Assembly: GCA_947625995.1 (NCBI GenBank)
Contig: CANQQN010000018.1
Span: 1-14,765 of the forward strand
Direction: 5' to 3'
Length of the DNA: 14,765 bases
Origin: an uncultured Lachnospiraceae bacterium
GTDB lineage: Bacteria; Bacillota; Clostridia; Lachnospirales; Lachnospiraceae
Shown one piece after another: positions 1 through 4,965 of the stretch (position 1 is the first letter of the stretch; each line of letters begins with the position of its first letter). The notes under the pieces were generated by a model. That model had not been told where the DNA came from. It saw nothing but the letters and a program-made list of their open reading frames with translations, and searched no databases. The position numbers and the translations under genes were made by a program.

Positions 1-836
1 GTCTCCGTCACATTGCCGATGTTGGCATAGAGGCGGACAGTCCTGCCGTCCTTTGTAACGGTCGGCTTCCCTTTCAATTCCTTTAAAAGCGTCCGCTTGC
101 GGGCATCCTGCGCCATCTTTTCCTGTATTTCTTCCATGTACGCTTCGTCCGGATCTACGGTGACTATGCCGGTAAAGCCATCTACAACCGCCTGACGGCC
201 GTTCCACTCCTTTTTGACATCGATGCCGATCACCGCGGGAATGCCCATGGAACGGGCAAGAATGGCGGTGTGAGAATTTGCGGAGCCATGACGGGTAACA
301 AACGCCAATATCTTTGACTTGTCAAGCTGCACCGTCTCGCTGGGCGCCAGATCATCCGCCGCAAGGATCACGGACTCCCCGGCGATATCCGCCCCGTCGG
401 TTTTCCTGCCAAGGAGCACCGAAATCAGACGTTCCGTGATATCCTTGATGTCCGCTGCTCTGGCCTGCATGTAGGCATCCTCCATTTGGGAAAGCATGGA
501 CGCAAAATTGTCTCCGGCGGTGGCAACTGCATAAGCCGCGTTTACCTGCTGTTCCCGGATGATGCTGCAGACGGAATCCAGAAAATCTTCATCCTCCAAC
601 AGCATCATATGGACTTCAAATACCGACGCATTCTCCTCTCCCACCTCTTTCAGGGCCTTCTGGTGAATGCGCTGAAGCTGTCCGAGGGCGACCACCTTTG
701 CGGCATGAAAATGCCTGATCTCTTCTTCGACATCTTCTATCCGCTCCCGCTTGACCTGATTTTGCCTTTTTTCATAATAAAAGACCGGACCCGCCGCAAT
801 CTTCCGGTAGATAGATTTTCCCTTCTGCTGCTCCAT
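1..836 (-). CDS. ptsI: PTS enzyme I (PEP-protein phosphotransferase), partial
   Basis: First enzyme of the sugar phosphotransferase system: a cytoplasmic protein that takes phosphate from PEP and passes it to HPr. Only the N-terminal 278 residues are here; the frame is open to the left edge, so the PEP-binding barrel and catalytic Cys are missing (family length is about 540-575). Seen: the phospho-histidine segment GSANSHTAILARSMGIPAV with His189, the same number as in the E. coli enzyme, and the linker motif LYANIGNV at about 269-276. The helical HPr-binding domain fills roughly residues 25-145. It follows ptsH by 20 bases, as in most ptsHI operons. Start chosen at ATG 836, with AGGTGA 8 bases upstream; an in-frame GTG at 848 (4 residues longer) is possible. 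The identification rests on motifs and gene order and is very likely right. Confidence 0.93.
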   Translation of the reverse strand, partial: MEQQKGKSIYRKIAAGPVFYYEKRQNQVKRERIEDVEEEIRHFHAAKVVALGQLQRIHQKALKEVGEENASVFEVHMMLLEDEDFLDSVCSIIREQQVNAAYAVATAGDNFASMLSQMEDAYMQARAADIKDITERLISVLLGRKTDGADIAGESVILAADDLAPSETVQLDKSKILAFVTRHGSANSHTAILARSMGIPAVIGIDVKKEWNGRQAVVDGFTGIVTVDPDEAYMEEIQEKMAQDARKRTLLKELKGKPTVTKDGRTVRLYANIGNVTE

Positions 837-856
837 GAACTGCGTCACCTGCTTTC

Positions 857-1114
857 CTATAAGCTTTCTTCCAGAAATGCTTTCATTCCCGCGGCCGCCT
901 GCTCTTCATCCGGGCCTTCCACAGTGACCGTGATCTCGGTTCCCTGTTTCACGCCCAGACTCATCAGCATCATCAGCTTTCCGGCGTCGATGTCCTTACC
1001 GTTTGCGGAAATGGTAATCTTTGAATCATACTTTTTTGCCTCTTTTACAAGCATACCCGCCGGCCTTGCATGAATCCCCAGCGCATCCCTGATAATATAA
1101 GTAAACGTCTGCAT
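857..1114 (-). CDS. ptsH: HPr phosphocarrier protein, Ser46 site replaced by Lys
   Basis: Small cytoplasmic phosphocarrier that accepts phosphate from enzyme I on His15 and hands it to sugar-specific EIIA domains. The 85 residues match the family length. The active site GIHARPAG places the catalytic His exactly at residue 15, and the C-terminal half has the usual SLGVKQG and EGPDEE segments. The start is the ATG at 1114: GGAGGAG lies just upstream of it, and a longer start at 1126 would put that ribosome binding site inside the gene. Odd feature: the stretch DIDAGKLMMLMSLGV aligns to the Bacillus segment around the HPr-kinase target, but position 46 is Lys instead of Ser. If the alignment holds, this protein cannot be seryl-phosphorylated at the standard site. 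ptsI follows directly, and a good promoter sits about 70 bases upstream. Confidence 0.93.
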   Translation of the reverse strand: MQTFTYIIRDALGIHARPAGMLVKEAKKYDSKITISANGKDIDAGKLMMLMSLGVKQGTEITVTVEGPDEEQAAAGMKAFLEESL

Positions 1115-1187
1115 GATCTCCTCCATAAATCTCGTATTCTATCCATATTGTTCACCAGATTTACGGATTTTATTTGTTCCTGATAAA

Positions 1188-1216
1188 ATTGTATGGATTC
1201 CTCACAGGAAAGTCAA
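1188..1216 (-). promoter_or_regulatory. Sigma-A promoter of ptsHI
   Basis: On the minus strand a -35 TTGACT (1211-1216) and a -10 TACAAT (1188-1193) are separated by exactly 17 bases. Transcription would begin near 1181, giving a leader of about 65 bases before the ptsH start. No obvious cre-type operator or antiterminator hairpin was recognised in the leader. Confidence 0.75.
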
Positions 1217-1243
1217 GAGAAAATCTCATTCTGCATATTCCCG

Positions 1244-1564
1244 CCAAAATTGACAGTTTACAGGGGGCAGCCGGTTCACGCGAAAGAAAATATCTTTGAG
1301 ATCAACACAAACATCGCGGAAATTCTGATCCTGTTTGTCTACGCAAAAGGAATTGTCAAAGTCACCCACCGTTTCAGACAGATCATTACGGTTACCTTCC
1401 TGACTGCGGCCTTTGGCGGCGTGATCTTATTCATACTGCGGTTCATACCCGGCATCGGAAGTTTTGTGACGGGCCTTGATACCATTATGGCAATTAGTAA
1501 ATCAGAATCCGAACGACATCGCAAAAAGCGGATTGCCTTTTTTGGCAATCCGCTTTATCTTTGA
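1244..1564 (+). other. Coding-like hydrophobic stretch, possible gene remnant
   Basis: This is the gap between the ptsHI promoter and the regulator gene. The plus frame is open and from about 1290 its codons look used (ATC, CTG, GGC, GTC frequent). It encodes about 50 hydrophobic residues with two membrane-like segments, roughly NIAEILILFVYAKGIV and AFGGVILFILRFIPGIGSF, then a basic tail. Against a live gene: the only ATG (1193) sits in the ptsH -10 box, no ribosome binding site precedes any in-frame start, and the last 13 residues are encoded by the terminator hairpin of the neighbouring gene. I do not recognise the family. A decayed C-terminal fragment of a membrane-protein gene is the best reading; chance openness is possible. 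Confidence 0.22.
1525..1556 (-). terminator. Rho-independent terminator of the XRE regulator gene
   Basis: A perfect 13-bp stem (1525-1537 with 1544-1556, arm AAAGCGGATTGCC) closes a 6-base loop. Read on the minus strand it begins in the stop codon of the regulator gene and is followed by a short run of T. It may also stop plus-strand transcription, though the downstream T run is poor in that direction. Confidence 0.85.
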
Positions 1565-1944
1565 TCGAGAACATCTAATACACAATCCACAATCTCCTGT
1601 TTTGACAGCTTTTCATCCGAAAGCTGCTTAAGCAGTTTTGCAAAGATCATGATCCTTGTGTTGAAATCTGTGGTATTGACATGCTGCCAAAGATCTGCCT
1701 TTTCATCTGTCGCGCCGAGCAGGATATAATCGAATGTCACCTCAAAGGCCTCTTGGATCCTTCGCAGAGAATAGATGGACATGGCATTGCTGCCCTCTTC
1801 TATCTTTTTGTAATTCTCTACCGAAAGCCCTGCCAGTTCTGCCGCGCCCTCTTGCGTATATCCCATCCGCTCTCTTACAGCCCTGATCCGCTGTGCAGTC
1901 TCCATGGTTATCTGTTTGTTTTCGTCTGTCTTTACCCTTGGCAT
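1555..1944 (-). CDS. XRE-family helix-turn-helix regulator
   Basis: Probable DNA-binding transcription regulator of 129 residues. Residues about 17-77 form a Cro/C1-type (HTH_3) domain; the helix-turn-helix is TQEGAAELAGLSVENYKKIE at 30-49, and the domain ends with the common FDYILLG segment. The tail (80-129) is a short acidic and helical region with no recognised ligand domain. The start ATG is preceded by GGAGGAG at a 5-base spacing. The gene diverges from the amino-acid ABC importer across 186 bases, so control of that importer, itself, or both is the natural inference, though nothing in the sequence proves it. It is a single-gene unit closed by its own terminator. Family confidence is high; the target is unknown. 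Confidence 0.85.
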   Translation of the reverse strand: MPRVKTDENKQITMETAQRIRAVRERMGYTQEGAAELAGLSVENYKKIEEGSNAMSIYSLRRIQEAFEVTFDYILLGATDEKADLWQHVNTTDFNTRIMIFAKLLKQLSDEKLSKQEIVDCVLDVLDQR

Positions 1945-2000
1945 AAGTACTCCTCCAAATTTAAGTAGATTTTACAGGAAAAGACTTTTTCCAAACAGAT

Positions 2001-2037
2001 AATAGTATTCTCTATTATAATAATTATATTCTATTTT
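2001..2037. promoter_or_regulatory. AT-rich divergent control region, candidate regulator promoter/operator
   Basis: A strongly AT-rich stretch between the divergent regulator and importer genes. It contains the odd-centred palindrome TATAATAATTATA (2016-2028) and two minus-strand TATAAT boxes (2014-2019 and 2023-2028) that could serve the regulator gene. No good -35 lies at 16-18 bases from either box. The palindrome is a plausible autoregulatory operator, but in DNA this AT-rich it could arise by chance. Confidence 0.35.
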
Positions 2038-2061
2038 GATCTCTCTTCTTATTTTACGGAC

Positions 2062-2089
2062 TTGCTTTTTGAACAGAAAATGCTAAAAT
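2062..2089 (+). promoter_or_regulatory. Promoter of the amino-acid ABC importer operon
   Basis: A -35 TTGCTT (2062-2067) and a -10 TAAAAT (2084-2089) are 16 bases apart, and the -10 carries the extended TG motif (TGCTAAAAT). Transcription would start near 2096, leaving a short leader that contains the AAGGAGG ribosome binding site (2116-2122). Confidence 0.6.
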
Positions 2090-2130
2090 AATATAGAAAA
2101 TCAAAATTAATTTTCAAGGAGGATAATTTC

Positions 2131-2955
2131 ATGAGAAAAAGAATTGCAGCCCTGCTTCTGGCGGGCGTCACTGTATTCGCCATGACTGCATGCGGCGATA
2201 AGGCATCTGACAACGCTTCTACCCCGACGCCGGAAAACACGGCTACCGAGGAAGCCGGAGGCAAGCTGATCGTAGGCACCGAAGCAGGCTTCGCTCCCTA
2301 TGAATACCTGAAGGGTAACGAGGTAGTAGGCGTGGACATGGATATCGCAAAGGCCATCGCCGACGAATACGGTATGGAGCTTGAGATTCAGAACATGACC
2401 TTTGACGGCGCGCTGATCGCAGTACAGCAGGGCAAGGTCGATATGGTCGCGGCAGGCGTTTCTGTGGATCCCGAACGGCAAAAGGTGATGGATTTCTCTG
2501 ACAATTACGTGGATTCCACCGAGGTGATCGTAGTCAATGCTGCCACAAAAGCCGTTACTTCTGTAGACGCCGCTTCTCTGGAGGGCAAAAAGATCGGCGT
2601 TCAGCAGGGCAACATCGCCGACCTGTGGGTCTCCAACACGGAAAACATCGCTGATGCAGAGATCGTACGCTACACAACCTTTACGCAGGCAGCTTCTGAT
2701 CTGCAGAATGACAAGATCGACTGCATCGTCATGGACGAGGTGCCCGCGCAGGAAATGGTAGCCACCTCCGATGGCAAACTTGAAATTGTAGAAGGCGACC
2801 CTCTGTTTGTGGACCAGTACGCCATCGCAGTACAGAAAGGCAACACAGAGCTTTTGGAAAAGATCAACGCCGTACTTGAGAAACTGAAAGCGGACGGTTC
2901 CATCGACAAATTCATCGCAAACCACTCTACCGCTTCTGAAGACACGGCGCAATAA
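2131..2955 (+). CDS. Amino-acid ABC transporter substrate-binding lipoprotein
   Basis: Extracellular solute-binding protein of family 3, tethered to the membrane outer face, delivering a polar amino acid to the permease encoded next. Residues 1-21 are a lipoprotein signal ending in the lipobox AMTAC, so Cys21 is the lipidated residue; a Thr/Asn/Pro-rich linker (22-42) follows. The binding fold spans about 45-265, with LIVGTEAGFAPYEY at its start, GVSVDPERQ containing Arg116 (the usual carboxylate ligand of the family), GVQQGN at about 156-161, and Asp202 in VMDEVPAQ (usual amino-group ligand). Length 274 is typical. The start has AAGGAGG at 8 bases. First gene of the operon and separated from the permease by 124 bases with a hairpin, an arrangement that favours more binding protein than transporter. 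The exact amino acid cannot be read from sequence. Confidence 0.93.
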   Translation: MRKRIAALLLAGVTVFAMTACGDKASDNASTPTPENTATEEAGGKLIVGTEAGFAPYEYLKGNEVVGVDMDIAKAIADEYGMELEIQNMTFDGALIAVQQGKVDMVAAGVSVDPERQKVMDFSDNYVDSTEVIVVNAATKAVTSVDAASLEGKKIGVQQGNIADLWVSNTENIADAEIVRYTTFTQAASDLQNDKIDCIVMDEVPAQEMVATSDGKLEIVEGDPLFVDQYAIAVQKGNTELLEKINAVLEKLKADGSIDKFIANHSTASEDTAQ

Positions 2956-3011
2956 GACGCCACAGGCAGCTATGCCGTAAATACATAGATAGAAACATAC
3001 ATAATCATGTG

Positions 3012-3044
3012 GGACTCCGCCGGAGGTCTGCTTCGACGGGGTCC
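3012..3044 (+). terminator. Intercistronic hairpin with T-rich tail inside the ABC operon
   Basis: GGACTCCG (3012-3019) pairs with CGGGGTCC (3037-3044), 8 bp with one G-U pair, and is followed by TTTTCTCTTT. A competing inner stem, GACTCC with GGAGGTC, is also possible. It lies between the binding-protein and permease genes. The likely role is partial termination or protection of the upstream mRNA, giving excess binding protein. Confidence 0.6.
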
Positions 3045-3079
3045 TTTTCTCTTTACCCCTATAACAACGGAGGTTTCAC

Positions 3080-3799
3080 ATGAACATAATAATGGAAAAG
3101 CTGCGCGCCATCTACGATTCCTTTTATAACGCTATTGTACCGGAGCAGCGTTACATGGCCTATGTAAACGGCCTGAAGATCACGTTGGTCATTTCCCTGT
3201 TTGCGGTGCTTCTGGGCGTAGCCATCGGCGTGGTGGTGGCAGTGATCAAGGTCTGCGGCGCCCACACGAAAAACATGATCATGCGGGTGCTTGGCAAGTT
3301 CTGCGACCTGTACATCACCGTGATCCGCGGTACGCCCCTGATGGTACAGTTGCTGATCATTTACAATCTGATCTTCACCTCCAGAGATACCAATCCGATC
3401 TTGGTGGGCACGGTCTGCTTCGGCATCAACTCCGGCGCCTATGTGGCGGAGATTGTCCGGGCAGGCATCAACGCGGTTGACAGCGGCCAGATGGAGGCCG
3501 GGCGCTCGCTGGGCTTTAACTGGCTGAAGACCATGTGGTATATTGTATTACCTCAGGCCATCAAAAACATTCTGCCGGCCCTTGGAAATGAGTTTATCGT
3601 TCTGGTAAAGGAGACCTCTGTAGCCAGCGTGATCGCCGTAAACGACCTGACAAAAAACGCGCAGTACATAGGATCCCGCACTTGGGACCTGATCCCGCCG
3701 CTTATGATCGCCGCTGTCATCTATCTGGTGATCGTGGTGGCGCTGAGCAGGCTGCTTAAGATTTTTGAGAGGAGGCTGGCAAAAGGTGATCGTCACTAA
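3080..3799 (+). CDS. Amino-acid ABC transporter permease (HisMQ family)
   Basis: Membrane subunit of the polar amino-acid importer; it forms the channel and receives ligand from the upstream lipoprotein. In its 239 residues hydrophobic segments lie at about 30-58, 70-100, 105-120, 165-190 and 205-225, consistent with the five-helix HisMQ core. The ATPase-docking EAA loop is clear at 129-148, from EAGRSLG to IVLPQ, and the family motif RGTPLMVQLL is at 83-92. The start ATG follows CGGAGG at 6 bases. The gene overlaps the ATPase gene by 14 bases, indicating translational coupling. Only one permease gene is present, so a homodimer is expected. Confidence 0.94.
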   Translation: MNIIMEKLRAIYDSFYNAIVPEQRYMAYVNGLKITLVISLFAVLLGVAIGVVVAVIKVCGAHTKNMIMRVLGKFCDLYITVIRGTPLMVQLLIIYNLIFTSRDTNPILVGTVCFGINSGAYVAEIVRAGINAVDSGQMEAGRSLGFNWLKTMWYIVLPQAIKNILPALGNEFIVLVKETSVASVIAVNDLTKNAQYIGSRTWDLIPPLMIAAVIYLVIVVALSRLLKIFERRLAKGDRH

Positions 3800-4508
3800 A
3801 CAATTAAAAAAATCCTTTGGAGACCATCAGGTGCTCAAAGGCATCGACCAGCATATCGAGCAAGGGGAAAAGGTCGTGGTGATCGGACCCTCCGGCTCCG
3901 GAAAATCCACGTTTCTCCGCTGTCTGAATCTTCTGGAGGAGCCTACCGGCGGTGAGATCTGGTTTGAAGGCGTCAACATTACCGACAAACATAATGATAT
4001 CAATAAAATGCGGCAAAAGATGGGGATGGTGTTCCAGCAGTTTAATCTGTTCCCCCATCTCTCAGTTCTGGAAAACATCACCCTTGCGCCGGTAAAATTA
4101 AAAGGGCTGTCCAAAGAGGCCGCCAAGGAGCGAGCGATAGAGCTTCTCAAACGCATTGGGCTGGAGGAGAAAGCCTCCGCTTTCCCCAATCAGTTGTCCG
4201 GCGGTCAGAAACAGAGGATCGCCATCGTACGGGCGCTGGCCATGGATCCTGACGTGATGCTTTTTGACGAACCCACCTCCGCATTGGATCCGGAAATGGT
4301 CGGCGAGGTGCTGGAGCTCATGCGGGAGCTTGCAAGGGAAGGCATGACCATGGTAGTGGTGACCCATGAAATGGGCTTTGCCAGAGAGGTGGCCAACCGC
4401 GTGCTGTTCATCGACGATGGCTTTGTGAAAGAAGAAAATACACCGGACGAGTTCTTTACCCGTCCAAAGGATCCCAGATTGCAGGAATTTTTATCAAAAG
4501 TGCTTTAG
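3786..4508 (+). CDS. Amino-acid ABC transporter ATP-binding protein (GlnQ-like)
   Basis: Cytoplasmic ATPase that drives the importer encoded upstream. All motifs are intact: Walker A GPSGSGKS (34-41), Q-loop Gln85 in FQQFNLF, signature LSGGQ (137-141), Walker B VMLFDEP with Glu162, D-loop SALDP, and switch His194 in VVTHEM. The 240 residues match the GlnQ/HisP group, and the GEVLELMRELAREGMTMVVVTHEM region is typical of polar amino-acid ATPases. The start is taken as GTG 3786, since AGGAGG (3770-3775) lies 10 bases upstream and an in-frame TTG at 3765 would precede that site. The start overlaps the permease end. A strong bidirectional terminator follows 29 bases after the stop. Confidence 0.94.
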   Translation: MIVTKQLKKSFGDHQVLKGIDQHIEQGEKVVVIGPSGSGKSTFLRCLNLLEEPTGGEIWFEGVNITDKHNDINKMRQKMGMVFQQFNLFPHLSVLENITLAPVKLKGLSKEAAKERAIELLKRIGLEEKASAFPNQLSGGQKQRIAIVRALAMDPDVMLFDEPTSALDPEMVGEVLELMRELAREGMTMVVVTHEMGFAREVANRVLFIDDGFVKEENTPDEFFTRPKDPRLQEFLSKVL

Positions 4509-4537
4509 GGCGCTGTACCTGTCATAAGCAAAGAAAA

Positions 4538-4592
4538 AACGCCGCAAACACGACACATCCTTTTTGGCGATATGTCCACTGTTTGCAGCGTT
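4538..4592. terminator. Bidirectional terminator between the ABC importer and the receiver gene
   Basis: The arms AACGCCGCAAACA (4538-4550) and TGTTTGCAGCGTT (4580-4592) pair with one mismatch, and an inner stem GACACAT/ATATGTC narrows the loop. T runs flank both sides: TTCTTTTC on the plus strand and TTTTTTC on the minus strand. It sits between convergent genes and should stop both the importer operon and the kinase-receiver operon. Confidence 0.8.
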
Positions 4593-4597
4593 CTTTT

Positions 4598-4957
4598 CTA
4601 TCCGATACAAGCCCTTACTTCTTCCAGAAACACATCTTTTTTAAAGGGTTTTTCCACAATGCCGGAAACTCCCGCTTCCCTTGCCTTGGCCCGTACATCC
4701 TCCCCGGTATCCGCCGTCAGAAACAGAATGGGGACATCCTGCCAGCCGGCCAGCCCTCTGATCGCTTCCAATGTCTCAAAACCATCCATCTGCGGCATCA
4801 GAATATCCAGCAGGATCAGATCCGGTTTTTCCTCTTCAATACGGTCAAGCGCCTCTTTTCCTGAGGAAGCCGTGGCTACGTCGTAATCACATTTCAACAT
4901 CCGCTCCACCAGCCTCAGATTCATCTTCTCGTCATCCACTACAAGAACTTTTTTCAT
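4598..4957 (-). CDS. Stand-alone receiver (CheY-like) response regulator
   Basis: Single receiver domain of 119 residues with no output domain. Conserved phosphorylation-site residues are all present: acidic pair Asp8-Asp9 (LVVDDE), phospho-acceptor Asp51 (LILLDILMP), Thr81 (FLTAD) and Lys103 (EKPF). It lies 8 bases after the stop of the large hybrid kinase, so it is co-transcribed and presumably a phosphorelay partner of it: either the terminal target of the kinase HPt domain, a phosphate sink, or a shuttle to another protein. It strongly resembles the second receiver inside that kinase (both have LLLD.xMPxMDGF, DIP/DVPIxFLTAD and KPF), suggesting an origin by duplication. The start ATG is preceded by GAGAGAGGTAGGG, a moderate ribosome binding site that contains the kinase stop codon. 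Confidence 0.92.
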   Translation of the reverse strand: MKKVLVVDDEKMNLRLVERMLKCDYDVATASSGKEALDRIEEEKPDLILLDILMPQMDGFETLEAIRGLAGWQDVPILFLTADTGEDVRAKAREAGVSGIVEKPFKKDVFLEEVRACIG

Positions 4958-4965
4958 TGATATCC

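Noticed and set aside
1115..1126. Longer ptsH start (MEEI before MQTF)
   Set aside because: The GGAGGAG ribosome binding site would lie inside the gene, and the shorter start places the catalytic His at the standard position 15.
1250..1255. TTGACA on the plus strand as a -35 box
   Set aside because: No -10-like hexamer lies 15-19 bases downstream.
1339..1548. 69-codon minus-strand frame in the gap after the regulator gene
   Set aside because: Its start lies in the regulator's terminator hairpin and its composition is not protein-like; the plus frame looks more coding.
2107..2952. 281-codon minus-strand frame opposite the substrate-binding protein gene
   Set aside because: The sense strand encodes a clear family-3 binding protein; the antisense product is compositionally odd and resembles nothing.
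3001..3060. Intercistronic hairpin as a riboswitch
   Set aside because: The interval is too short and lacks any conserved aptamer core I recognise; a terminator or stabiliser is sufficient.
3765..3785. TTG start for the ABC ATPase
   Set aside because: The AGGAGG site lies downstream of it; GTG 3786 gives the usual GlnQ length.
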